28,941 bases of DNA from JAVBKB01 sp031554275 (GCA_031554275.1 JAVBKB010000045.1:1-28941); one strand, 5' to 3'; shown: positions 15,997 to 23,726, counted from the first letter of the stretch. Program-made: numbers and translations. Notes: generated from the letters alone by a model not told the origin.

Positions 15997-16039
15997 GATG
16001 GTCCTCCTAAAGTCTACTAGTATATAAAACTCTAACACC

Positions 16040-16070
16040 ATTTTAACAGAAAATTTCGTAATAAGAAATT
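16040..16070 (-). promoter_or_regulatory. Candidate extended -10 promoter and inverted repeat upstream of putB
   Basis: On the minus strand TGTTAAAAT (16048-16040) is an extended -10 element with only a weak -35. Just upstream, AATTTC (16052-16057) and GAAATT (16065-16070) form an inverted repeat overlapping the -35 zone, a possible operator. Confidence 0.4.
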
Positions 16071-16130
16071 ATTTTACTTGATTAACTATTATGAAATTTT
16101 TTGTGGATATTTATTGAAATGGTAGTTATT

Positions 16131-17132
16131 CTAAAGCAAGAAAATATTTTGCTTTTCCCATTCTTTGATTAATTCGGGTGGCCAGATCGAAGCCTGAACC
16201 TCACCGATATGTGCTTTATTCAAGAAGAACATGCAAATTCGTGACTGCCCAATCCCACCACCAATCGTATAGGGTAGTTTTCCATTCAATAGATCCTGAT
16301 GATACGGTAATTCCATTCTATCCATTGCATTTGCCTTCTTCAATTGATCTAGCAATGCTGTCTCATCAACGCGAATCCCCATTGAAGAAACTTCGAACGC
16401 ACATCCTAATACTGGATACCAGAAAAGAATGTCACCATTAAGTTTCCAATCATCATAGTCAGGCGCTCTTCCATCATGTTTCTTGCCATCACTTAAGTGA
16501 TCACCAATTTGCATGAGAAAGACAGCTTTATGCTTTTCAGTAATAAGTTTTTCTCTTTCGTTAGGTGTTTTGTCAGGATACATTTGTAGTAACTCTTCAG
16601 TTGTAATGAAAGTAATTTCATCTGGAAGAAGTTTTTCTAATCCTGGGTACAGTTGATGAAAATGCGTCTCTGTTTCCTTAAACACACTAAAGATTTTCCG
16701 TACTACAACTTTCAGCATTTCTTCTGTGCGATCTTTTTTGTTGATACTAACTTCCCAATCCCATTGATCGACATAGATAGAATGAAGATGATCAAAGTCT
16801 TCATCACGGCGAATTGCATTCATATCAGTGTAGAGACCTTCATTAATTGAAAATCCGTATCTTTCTAACGCCACACGTTTCCACTTTGCTAAGGAATGAA
16901 CAATTTCAATAATTTGATCCTTTATCCCTAATGCATCAAATGCCACAGGTCGTTCTTTTCCACTTAGGTTATCATTTAATCCCTGAGAAGAATAAACAAA
17001 TAGTGGTGCCGAGACTCTAGTAAGATCAAGTTTCTTTGCAAGTGTGGCCTCAAAGAAATCTTTAATTTGCTTGATTGCTATTTCCGTCTCTCTTATAGAA
17101 AGCTTGCTTTGATAGTCTTTGATCTCGAACAT
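16131..17132 (-). CDS. asnA: Aspartate--ammonia ligase (asparagine synthetase A)
   Basis: Makes asparagine from aspartate, ammonia and ATP; a cytosolic homodimer related to class-II aminoacyl-tRNA synthetases. At 333 residues it is close to Escherichia coli AsnA (330). It shares its blocks: NLSGKERPV, VHSLAKWKR, EGLYTDMNAIRRDED, LHSIYVDQWDWE, KHDGRAPDYDDW, GDILFWYPVL, FEVSSMGIRVD and the C-terminal GGGIGQSRICMFFL followed by HIGEVQASIWP. The start is ATG 17132, with GGAAG just upstream. It begins 26 bases after the rodA stop, so it is probably the last gene of a permease-rodA-asnA transcript. No T-box or hairpin terminator was seen near it. Linkage to rodA is unusual, though asparagine or aspartate supply can matter for wall peptides. 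Confidence 0.96.
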   Translation of the reverse strand: MFEIKDYQSKLSIRETEIAIKQIKDFFEATLAKKLDLTRVSAPLFVYSSQGLNDNLSGKERPVAFDALGIKDQIIEIVHSLAKWKRVALERYGFSINEGLYTDMNAIRRDEDFDHLHSIYVDQWDWEVSINKKDRTEEMLKVVVRKIFSVFKETETHFHQLYPGLEKLLPDEITFITTEELLQMYPDKTPNEREKLITEKHKAVFLMQIGDHLSDGKKHDGRAPDYDDWKLNGDILFWYPVLGCAFEVSSMGIRVDETALLDQLKKANAMDRMELPYHQDLLNGKLPYTIGGGIGQSRICMFFLNKAHIGEVQASIWPPELIKEWEKQNIFLL

Positions 17133-17158
17133 TGATATCTTCCTTTCAAAATTCCGGT

Positions 17159-18325
17159 TTATTCATCGTCTTTTGCAAACATATAGACCTTATGATGGTA
17201 GCGAACACTGAAAATCAATCCAAGCGCCATCATGCTTCCCCAAAGCGAACTACCGCCATAGCTGATAAATGGAAGTGGAATACCCGTAATCGGTAGCATA
17301 CCAATTGTCATGCCAATGTTCTCAAAAACATGAAATGTCAATAAACTTATTACACCTATACAGAGATAGGAATTATAATCGTTTTTCGTCTCGAGCGCTA
17401 TCCTCGTCCATGTGAAAATCAACATGAAATAAAGAATGATAACAATACTTCCTCCCAGAAAGCCATATTCTTCACCAATCACACAAAAGATAAAGTCAGA
17501 ATGCGCTTCTGGTAAATATACTTCTTTCTCAGTAAATCCCTTTCCAATCACTTCTCCAGAACCAATAGCCTGAATGGAGTGCCTTAACTGATAGCTGGCA
17601 TCCGTCTGATAATTAAACGGGTCTTGCCAAGAATAGATACGCTTCAATTGGTACTTCTCGACACCAACTTTGCTCAACACTTCAGGGTGTTCAAGTACCA
17701 AATACATGAGTACAGACACAATGAGTGCGACTGCAGCAAAGATCGGGATGAGAATGCGCCAAGAAATACCAGAAACAAACATCATCCCAGTTAGTATTGC
17801 CAGAATCACCAAACCACTTCCAAGATCCTCTTTAAAAATCAAACCAAATGGAATGAATGTGATAACCACAAGTTTTAGTAAAAGCAACAAATCGGTTTTC
17901 AGGGTTTTGTTTTCATTTTTTTTATGGTGGCGATGGATTACATTTGCCAACATTATGATTAAGAAAACCTTCATAAACTCAGCAGGCTGAATCGAAAAAC
18001 CTCCGAATTGAAACCATGCTTTTGCGCCATTTACTTTTCTAGCAATTGATTCAGGTGCAACAAGAAGAAACGCTTGTGTCGCAACCCCAAAGCCATATAA
18101 ATACCAAGAGGCCTTCTTCAAGCGATCCGAATCAAACTGCATGACAACAAACGCAATTCCTAAGCCAATTGCCAAAAAAACAATTTGCTGTTTAAAAAAG
18201 TTTTTGTCATAGATAGTATTTTGTTGCGCACTATAAATCGCTAGCAAACCAATCGTTGCTAGAATGCCAACGATAAATAACTGACCATAATCAATCCGGG
18301 AAACCTTTTTTTGTTCTAATGACAT
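17159..18325 (-). CDS. rodA: RodA, SEDS peptidoglycan glycosyltransferase
   Basis: Polymerises lipid II into glycan strands for cell elongation, together with a class-B penicillin-binding protein and MreBCD. The 388-residue protein has about ten membrane helices. The conserved SEDS features include GAKAWFQFGGFSIQPAEFMK (100-119), FKEDLGSG (164-171), the extracellular loop with PFNYQTDASYQLRHS, the catalytic Asp D277 in LPEAHSDFIFCVIGEE (equivalent to D280 of Bacillus subtilis RodA), and ITGIPLPFISYGGSS near the end. The loop motifs and GMLPITGIPLPF fit RodA better than FtsW or SpoVE. ATG 18325 has GGTGAG upstream. It lies 16 bases after the AI-2E-type permease gene and 26 before asnA, on the same strand. 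Confidence 0.93.
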   Translation of the reverse strand: MSLEQKKVSRIDYGQLFIVGILATIGLLAIYSAQQNTIYDKNFFKQQIVFLAIGLGIAFVVMQFDSDRLKKASWYLYGFGVATQAFLLVAPESIARKVNGAKAWFQFGGFSIQPAEFMKVFLIIMLANVIHRHHKKNENKTLKTDLLLLLKLVVITFIPFGLIFKEDLGSGLVILAILTGMMFVSGISWRILIPIFAAVALIVSVLMYLVLEHPEVLSKVGVEKYQLKRIYSWQDPFNYQTDASYQLRHSIQAIGSGEVIGKGFTEKEVYLPEAHSDFIFCVIGEEYGFLGGSIVIILYFMLIFTWTRIALETKNDYNSYLCIGVISLLTFHVFENIGMTIGMLPITGIPLPFISYGGSSLWGSMMALGLIFSVRYHHKVYMFAKDDE

Positions 18326-18341
18326 TCTAATAACTCACCAA

Positions 18342-19373
18342 TCAAATAAATTTCTTTAATTGTATTACATTTGTCTTTACAAGTGTATTAAAAATTATGA
18401 CCAATGCTGGACCAAGAAACACTCCAACTAAACCTAATAATTCAAATCCAATATATAAACTCACCAAAGCCGCTAGAGGGGAAATCCCAATGTTGACTGA
18501 TAACAACTTTGGCTCGACTATTCGACGAACTATTGTAACAAATAGGAAGACGAAGAATAGAATAAAAGCTGTTCGGTGGTCACCTAAGAAATATGCTATA
18601 AGACCCCATGGGACGAAAATCGAACCAATGCCAACTACTGGCAGGATGTCAAACAAGGTGATTAGTATTGACAGGAGAATCTTGAACGGTGCCCCAATAA
18701 TTATCATCGTGATCAAAACAATGATGAAGGTCATCGTACTCAGAATGGTCTGTGTTTTAATATAACCAATCGTAGCTAATTTCAGCTGATCCCCAACAAT
18801 GTGCAATTTCTTAGATGTATTATCTGATAGGAACGAGAGTATAAATTGTTTTACCTGCGGAAGCTCCACACAGACAAAGAATACTGCAATTAAGTAAATC
18901 AATAGCTTTAACAAAAATGCTGGCACGTCCTTAAGCATTTCGAAAATGCCCGTTGCAAATGTCTTTGCGAAATCATTTAGCAATGTAGGTAGACTATAGA
19001 GAAAGTCTTCAACTGGCTTTTGGACAGCCGTAGGCAAATTATCCGCAAATGTTTGCCATTGATTTGATATCGGTACAATCACTGACTGATAGAAATCGCT
19101 TGCCAAGCGGGGTGCGTTTTCAGATAGTAGCAACGCCTGCCCTGTCACAACAGTGACTAGGTAATAAACAATCCCTGCCATTAGCACGATATAAATGGTC
19201 ATTACAATGAGAATTGCAACGATTCGATTCGTCTTAAATCTCTTCATTATTTTCTTGATGAAGCTTTCAAAAACAATTGCCGTCACAAAAGCAAATACAA
19301 TTGGCAAACTATACGGAATAAGTAATATGATTAAGGCAGCAATGACACCTACAAAAATCCATTTTTTTAACAA
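18342..19373 (-). CDS. AI-2E-family transporter (PerM/YtvI-like permease)
   Basis: A 343-residue integral membrane protein of the AI-2E transporter (PF01594) family. Hydrophobic N-terminal helices are followed by a large amphipathic region (about 80-150), then five or so helices. The family core includes GYIKTQTILSTMTFIIV, FDILPVVGIGSIFVPWGLIAYFLGD, RRIVEPKLLSVNIGISPLAALVSLYIGFELLGLVGVFLGPALV. Relatives include YtvI of Bacillus subtilis, YdiK/TqsA and Na+/H+ antiporter-like members; transport of AI-2 itself is shown for few. The substrate is therefore unknown. The start is TTG 19373, seven bases after a run of five G. It heads the rodA-asnA gene group and is divergent from uppP. Confidence 0.85.
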   Translation of the reverse strand: MLKKWIFVGVIAALIILLIPYSLPIVFAFVTAIVFESFIKKIMKRFKTNRIVAILIVMTIYIVLMAGIVYYLVTVVTGQALLLSENAPRLASDFYQSVIVPISNQWQTFADNLPTAVQKPVEDFLYSLPTLLNDFAKTFATGIFEMLKDVPAFLLKLLIYLIAVFFVCVELPQVKQFILSFLSDNTSKKLHIVGDQLKLATIGYIKTQTILSTMTFIIVLITMIIIGAPFKILLSILITLFDILPVVGIGSIFVPWGLIAYFLGDHRTAFILFFVFLFVTIVRRIVEPKLLSVNIGISPLAALVSLYIGFELLGLVGVFLGPALVIIFNTLVKTNVIQLKKFI

Positions 19374-19512
19374 TGTGTTGCCCCCTTTTCGTTATCGGAT
19401 TTCGATTCTCTGTCGTTTACGAATCCCTAGTTCTGTGAGATACTTGTCTTTTATTATTATGGCTATGAAAAGTCCAATATTATCATTCTAATTCAAAATG
19501 ATAAAAATTACA

Positions 19513-19576
19513 TTGATTTTTCAAAATTTTCTCGTATGATAGTAGAAGTTGCTGAAAATTCTTGAGATTTTTAGCA
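19513..19576 (+). promoter_or_regulatory. uppP promoter and 5'-leader hairpin
   Basis: TTGATT (19513-19518), a 16-base spacer and TATGAT (19535-19540) predict a start near 19548. TGCTGAAAAT (19550-19559) then pairs with ATTTTTAGCA (19567-19576; one G-T pair, 7-nt loop). The transcript would thus begin almost at a 10-bp stem. No T tract follows, so this is not a terminator; a stabilising 5' hairpin is a reasonable guess. Confidence 0.5.
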
Positions 19577-19621
19577 TTATCGATTCAAACCAAAATTATT
19601 TTATAAGTAAGGAGAATGATT

Positions 19622-20404
19622 ATGGATCCCTCACTAATCGCAATAATAATGGGGATTGTTGAAGGCTTGACTGAGTTTATTCCGGTATCTTCTACTGGAC
19701 ATCTAATTTTGACGGGCGATTTACTGAATTTTGTAGGTCCAAAGGCAGAAACCTTTGAAATTGTTATCCAACTTGGCGCTATCCTAGCAGCCGTTGTATA
19801 TTACTGGAGAAGATTTCTTTCATTATTCAAATTCCAAATGGATAAATTCAATTTCGTACATGTGATTCTAGCAATGATACCTGCAAGCGTATTAGGACTA
19901 CTTTTCCATGACAAAATCAAATCATTATTTAACGTAGAGATGGTATTCTATGCCCTTATCGCTGGTGCTATCCTAATGATAGTGGCTGATAAATTCGGGA
20001 AGAGAATCCGAGTAACCGCAACCAATTTGGATCAGCTATCGTATAGACAGGCAATCCAAATCGGCTTGTTTCAGTGCTTATCTCTTTGGCCAGGTTTTTC
20101 ACGTTCAGGTTCTACAATCGCAGGTGGAGTACTTTCAGGCACTGACCACAAAACAGCTGCTGATTTCACATTCATTGTAGCTGTTCCAATGATGCTTGCA
20201 GCAAGTATTTTTGATCTTAAAGATATTGCTGGAACCCTGAGCTCAAGTGATATCCAAATGTATGTTATCGGCTTTGTGGTTTCATTTGCAGTAGCCTTAC
20301 TCGCCATTGTGACATTTATCAAACTCCTGCAGAAATTAAAGCTAGCACCTTTTGCTTACTATCGTTTTGTGCTTGCGGCAGTAGTCTATTACTACATGAT
20401 GTAG
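19622..20404 (+). CDS. uppP: Undecaprenyl-diphosphate phosphatase UppP (BacA family)
   Basis: Dephosphorylates undecaprenyl pyrophosphate at the outer face of the membrane so the lipid carrier can be reused for wall and capsule synthesis; high levels give bacitracin resistance. The 260-residue protein has multiple membrane helices. Its two catalytic motifs are an (E/Q)xxxE region with E14 and E18 followed by PVSSTGH (21-27), and PGFSRSGSTIAGG. The start is ATG 19622, seven bases after GGAG (19611-19614); ATG 19616 is only one base from that site. It is a single-gene unit with its own promoter and leader hairpin, and a long inverted repeat behind it. It fits functionally with the divergent rodA and with capFG, though not physically linked to capFG. 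Confidence 0.96.
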   Translation: MDPSLIAIIMGIVEGLTEFIPVSSTGHLILTGDLLNFVGPKAETFEIVIQLGAILAAVVYYWRRFLSLFKFQMDKFNFVHVILAMIPASVLGLLFHDKIKSLFNVEMVFYALIAGAILMIVADKFGKRIRVTATNLDQLSYRQAIQIGLFQCLSLWPGFSRSGSTIAGGVLSGTDHKTAADFTFIVAVPMMLAASIFDLKDIAGTLSSSDIQMYVIGFVVSFAVALLAIVTFIKLLQKLKLAPFAYYRFVLAAVVYYYMM

Positions 20405-20438
20405 TGTCGATTTGTTTGAGGATACACCGGATTTTTAT

Positions 20439-20546
20439 AGCAGAAAGATAAAGCCAAGTCTTTAAACTTAACTAGTTCTCAAGGATAATCAGTATTTCAG
20501 ATTACTTTCCTCGCGTTCTGCTTTAGTTCAGAGACTTGGCTTTATC
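20439..20546. other. Long structured 3' region after uppP (15-bp stem, possible pseudoknot)
   Basis: The 305-base gap between uppP and nikO has no gene. GATAAAGCCAAGTCT (20447-20461) pairs perfectly with AGACTTGGCTTTATC (20532-20546), enclosing 70 bases. Within the loop TAATC/GATTA form a small hairpin near 20485-20505. AGCAGAA (20439-20445), outside the stem, complements TTCTGCT (20516-20522) inside the loop, which would be a pseudoknot or an alternative fold. Only a weak T-rich tail follows. The rest of the gap holds repeat copy 3 (20574-20590) and nothing else I recognise. Confidence 0.5.
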
Positions 20547-20573
20547 CTGTTTCCTATTAAAGTAGACTTGATA

Positions 20574-20590
20574 CTAACGACAATTAGGAT
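20574..20590 (+). repeat. Copy 3 of dispersed intergenic repeat
   Basis: CTAACGACAATTAGGAT; 17 bases identical to the complement of 14946-14962, and 13 shared with 42-54. Located between the uppP 3' structure and the end of nikO. Confidence 0.45.
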
Positions 20591-20709
20591 GAGAGTGAAT
20601 TCTAGGTGGCGAATGGAAGGCAGTGCATGCTTGGTGTATGTTAGACTTGACTGACAAAGTGAGTTGGAATTCTCGCTACTCGCATTTGTATTTTCATCAG
20701 GAAATAGGA

Positions 20710-21528
20710 TTATTTCTTGATCTGTGTCCGCAACCAGCTTTCAGCTTCTGCTATCGTCAGCGGCATTTGTCCCCAATGCTCCTGCCATACTTTTTCTAAT
20801 AATTCCACTACAGGTGGGAGATTCAGCCTTGCCTTTTCTAATATGTTTTTATTCGCGAAAAGCTCTCTTGATGTAAATTTACCCAAGCATTGACCTTCAT
20901 GAATCACAATTACTTCATCTGCCCACTCAGTTACGAAATGCATATCATGTGTGGTAACTATAATTGTCTTGCCAGCATCATGCAGTTCATTCATAATCCG
21001 AACCATTCTTTCTTTACCAGCTGGATCAAGGAATGCCATTGGTTCATCGAAAACAATAGTGTCAGTTTCAATTGCAAGTATCCCTGCAATTGTGACATAT
21101 TTCTTCTGTCCATAACTGAGTTCAGAAGGATTACGATCTGCAAGATGGGTTATGTCTAGCAACTGTAAATAGTGATCTACACGTTGCATTGCTTCTTCCT
21201 TGGAGACACCAAATTGTAGTGGTCCAAATGCTACATCATCACGAACAGTGAGTGAAATAATCTGATCATCTGGATCTTGGAAAACGATCCCTACTTTTGA
21301 TGTGAGCGCCTGCCGTAGCTTTTTGTCGATCAACTCACCCTGAAAATAGATTTCGCCCTCTTTAGGAGTGAACAATCCATTTAAATGAAAATTAATCGTT
21401 GACTTCCCTGCGCCATTCGGTCCAACAATTGCTGTTTTGCGATTTCGGCTAATTGTAAAAGTCATATGCTTCAAAACATCTAGCTGATCTCTTTGAAAAC
21501 AAACGCTTCGAAAATCAAATAAATTCAT
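20710..21528 (-). CDS. nikO: Nickel/cobalt ECF transporter ATPase (NikO/CbiO)
   Basis: The energy-coupling ATPase of a group-I ECF importer for Ni2+ or Co2+, peripheral on the cytoplasmic face, expected to dimerise and couple to the T-component NikQ. The 272 residues show Walker A GPNGAGKST (36-44), the Q-loop in VGIVFQDPDDQI, the signature LSYGQKK (a common LSGGQ variant in this family), Walker B ending TIVFDEPMAFLDP, and the switch His in TTHDMHF. The DPDDQI segment is typical of ECF ATPases. It is the last gene of nikR-nikMN-nikQ-nikO, starting 44 bases after nikQ with GGGAG upstream of ATG 21528. Because nikQ is broken, NikO may have no membrane partner unless another EcfT exists. Confidence 0.92.
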   Translation of the reverse strand: MNLFDFRSVCFQRDQLDVLKHMTFTISRNRKTAIVGPNGAGKSTINFHLNGLFTPKEGEIYFQGELIDKKLRQALTSKVGIVFQDPDDQIISLTVRDDVAFGPLQFGVSKEEAMQRVDHYLQLLDITHLADRNPSELSYGQKKYVTIAGILAIETDTIVFDEPMAFLDPAGKERMVRIMNELHDAGKTIIVTTHDMHFVTEWADEVIVIHEGQCLGKFTSRELFANKNILEKARLNLPPVVELLEKVWQEHWGQMPLTIAEAESWLRTQIKK

Positions 21529-21572
21529 CCGTTTACTCCCACTTTACTGAAGATTCTTACTCTAATTCGTGA

Positions 21573-22253
21573 TTAGCTTTTCCAAACAAATTGAATGACA
21601 ATTAGTAGCGCGATAATCAACACTGGCACTACTGCTTGTCTTATCGGAATCGATTCAGCCTCCACAAAAACTGTTTGTCCATTATAACCCCGACTAGCCA
21701 TTCCATAATAAATGCGATCAGATCGCCCCATAGCGCGTGTGAACATGCTGCCAAGAACCTGACCAACAACTCGAACTTCTTGCAAATTGAAAATTTTCCT
21801 AGCACGAAAACCTTTACTGCGAAGACTCATTGACATATTCTTTATTTCAATTCGAAAAACATCCATAAATCTTAATGTGAAGAAAGCAAGTTCCACAAAA
21901 ATCACAGGAACCTTCAGTTGCCTAAGCACCTTCAAAAAGGATACAGTCGTTGCTTGATAGAAAACGAATGCCAAGATCACTGCAACAAATAGTAATCTAA
22001 TTGAATAAAGCGATGCTTTTTAAAGGCCAGTTTGGCCTTCAACAACTATTAGCATAAGTGCCGAAAACACAAAGAAAGGTAGAATAAACAACAATCTTTT
22101 TACAACATATCGCAATGGAACTAGGTAGCACAACAAGATCACAAACCCAATTAACAGATTCGTGATTGCAAGTGGAATTGATTTTGGTGTGACACCAATG
22201 ATAATCAAGACTAGTCCAATAATGGCACGAAGTTTCAAAGTAGGCAGCTTCAT
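21573..22253 (-). pseudogene. nikQ: ECF transporter T-component NikQ/CbiQ, interrupted by one in-frame TAA
   Basis: Codons 1-77 run from ATG 22253 to a TAA at 22022-22020; the same frame then stays open for 148 codons to the stop at 21575-21573. Joined, the product would be about 226 residues, a normal CbiQ size. The N-terminal part has two to three hydrophobic helices. The part after the stop holds the remaining helices and both EcfT coupling motifs, near SMSLRSKGFRARKIF and RIYYGMASRGYNG, which contact the ATPase. A truncated protein would lack them. Re-initiation at GTG 21980 would lack a visible Shine-Dalgarno sequence. The nikM stop overlaps the nikQ start by four bases (ATGA). Options: recent nonsense mutation, sequencing error, or readthrough. 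Confidence 0.85.
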
Positions 22254-23155
22254 TTGGTCTTCCTAATCAACTTCGCAAGGATTACAAATACAACTGCAGT
22301 TATCAGCACACCAATGATTCCAGCAACAATTGCGGACCAGTTCCCCGAAGCCCACGGAATCGCATAGTCAGAAAACGGTGCTTCTAGAATCGTCTTTGCC
22401 TTATCTAGTACACCAATATCTTCAGCTGTTTTCTCAAATCCATCAGGCATCGCAGAGGCTAATAGTGAAATAAATCCACCAATAATCACAGCAATTACTA
22501 GCCAAACGGCAATCCAAATTTTCTTTAGTGGTTTCCCATTCACTTGCTGTCTGCCAAAGTTTGATTTATAGGCGAATGGTAGGATCGCCATCGTAATAAG
22601 GCCTTCACCAATACCAATGAGCAAGTGCCATACAACAATTATAGTTAGTGCATTACTGAAACTCGTGACTTCGGAAAAGCCTAACTCAATACCAACCAGT
22701 ACTGCTGTCGCAATAACTGATAGAAAGCTGGCAATAAATATGGAAACAGATTGTGGCGTTCTAACCTTTGTCAGAAATTTATATGTAAAGGCCGCCACCG
22801 CTGGCGCCAAAATCGCCATATTGAAAATGTTAACACCAAGTACTGTGATACCACCATCACCAAACAGTAATGCCTGTAAAGCTACAATCGTTGTCATAAT
22901 GATTGTGGCTGGCCAAAACCCAAATAGAATCGCAGATAATGCCCCTCCGATTAAATGTCCTGATGCCGCTCCTAGTATAGGAAAGTTAATCATCTGCGCT
23001 GCAAAGATAAAGGCAGCCATAACTCCCATCTTCGGTATTGCTGATTGGTCAAAATCCTTTTGTACTTTCTTCACACCGATTGGTAGTATACCAGCTACCA
23101 ATACACCACCCGTAATTAATACAGCAGGGGTTAGAATCCCGTCTGGAATATGCAT
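22250..23155 (-). CDS. nikM: Nickel/cobalt ECF substrate-specific protein NikM with fused PDGLE (NikN-like) domain
   Basis: The S-component that binds Ni2+ or Co2+ and spans the membrane. The 301-residue chain begins M-H-I-P-D-G, whose free N-terminus and His2 form the metal site of CbiM/NikM proteins. Further conserved pieces are FGFWPATIIMTTIVALQALLFGDGG, ILGAASGHLIGG and VVWHLLIGIGEG. After a membrane helix (about 217-234), the C-terminal part has PDGFEKTAEDIG and FSDYAIPW, then a last helix: the PDGLE domain that is often a separate NikN/CbiN-like subunit. Start ATG 23155 has AGGAGGG nearby and lies 22 bases after nikR. NikR control and the fusion type favour nickel over cobalt. Confidence 0.93.
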   Translation of the reverse strand: MHIPDGILTPAVLITGGVLVAGILPIGVKKVQKDFDQSAIPKMGVMAAFIFAAQMINFPILGAASGHLIGGALSAILFGFWPATIIMTTIVALQALLFGDGGITVLGVNIFNMAILAPAVAAFTYKFLTKVRTPQSVSIFIASFLSVIATAVLVGIELGFSEVTSFSNALTIIVVWHLLIGIGEGLITMAILPFAYKSNFGRQQVNGKPLKKIWIAVWLVIAVIIGGFISLLASAMPDGFEKTAEDIGVLDKAKTILEAPFSDYAIPWASGNWSAIVAGIIGVLITAVVFVILAKLIRKTK

Positions 23156-23177
23156 TGAAACCCTCCTTAAATAGTCG

Positions 23178-23594
23178 CTACTTAGTTACTGGCGCAACGG
23201 TTAACTTACCATAGAAAACACCTTTCAATGGAATTAATCGGTCGCCCAGTTCCCTTAATGTTGCGGTCTTTCCTTTCACAACAATAATCTCAAGACAATT
23301 GTGATGATCAATGTGCAAATGTGTTGTTGCAAGAATTACTTCATGATAATCATGTTGAATTCGCATCATTTCATCAACAAGATGATTGTGGTGATGATCA
23401 TAGAATAATAAAACCGTTCCGGCGACAATCTCGTCTCCTTTGGACCATCTATCCTGTAGTAAAGCGTCTCTAATCAAGTCTCTAACTGCCTCAGACCGAT
23501 TTGAGTATCCCTTCGTTTGAACTAAAGCATCAAACTGTTGTAATAAACTACTCTCCATTGAAACGCCAAATCTTGATACCTTTGCTTCAGACAT
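23178..23594 (-). CDS. nikR: Nickel-responsive regulator NikR
   Basis: A ribbon-helix-helix repressor that binds DNA when nickel is present, shutting off nickel import. The 138 residues comprise an N-terminal RHH domain (KVSRFGVSMESSLLQQFD... SNRSEAVRDLIRD) and a C-terminal ACT-like domain. The square-planar Ni ligands are H92, H94 and C100 (HLHIDHHNC), with H81 from the partner, matching E. coli H87, H89, C95 and H76. A DHHHNH run (66-71) is typical of the family. The start is ATG 23594, eight bases after GAGGAG; ATG 23600 is too close. A perfect inverted repeat over its promoter suggests autoregulation of the whole nikR-nikMN-nikQ-nikO operon. NikR is uncommon in Bacilli. Confidence 0.94.
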   Translation of the reverse strand: MSEAKVSRFGVSMESSLLQQFDALVQTKGYSNRSEAVRDLIRDALLQDRWSKGDEIVAGTVLLFYDHHHNHLVDEMMRIQHDYHEVILATTHLHIDHHNCLEIIVVKGKTATLRELGDRLIPLKGVFYGKLTVAPVTK

Positions 23595-23617
23595 ACCCAT
23601 AGCTCCTCGGAATTTTC

Positions 23618-23663
23618 GTGTTACTTTCCTCTATGATTGTAACACATACCTGTTATTTTTCAA
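23618..23663 (-). promoter_or_regulatory. nikR operon promoter with NikR operator GTGTTAC-N14-GTAACAC
   Basis: On the minus strand, TTGAAA (23663-23658), a 16-base spacer and TACAAT (23641-23636) form a good sigma-A promoter. The inverted repeat GTGTTAC (23618-23624) / GTAACAC (23639-23645), spacer 14, overlaps the -10 box and the start site. The arms and spacing match the NikR motif known from Geobacter-type NikR, not the GTATGA-N16-TCATAC enterobacterial type. Nickel-NikR should block polymerase here. Confidence 0.82.
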
Positions 23664-23686
23664 CTTTTAAAAATCTTATCCAAAAT

Positions 23687-23726
23687 AAAACCCTAGAAGT
23701 TAGATTTACTCGTCTAACTTCTAGGG
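23687..23726 (-). terminator. Terminator of the RND exporter gene
   Basis: A perfect 14-bp stem CCCTAGAAGTTAGA (23691-23704) / TCTAACTTCTAGGG (23713-23726) with an 8-nt loop. On the minus strand it is followed by TTTTATTTTG. It lies about 60 bases after the exporter stop and separates it from the nikR promoter. Confidence 0.88.

Noticed and set aside
19392..19484. Short minus-strand frame (about 30 codons, GLFIAIIIKDKYLTELGIRKRQ) ahead of the AI-2E-type gene
   Set aside because: Looks peptide-like but has no ATG, GTG or TTG start in frame before an upstream stop.
21573..21980. Downstream half of nikQ as an independent gene starting at GTG 21980
   Set aside because: No Shine-Dalgarno sequence precedes it, the frame continues upstream to the TAA, and it is only part of the EcfT fold.
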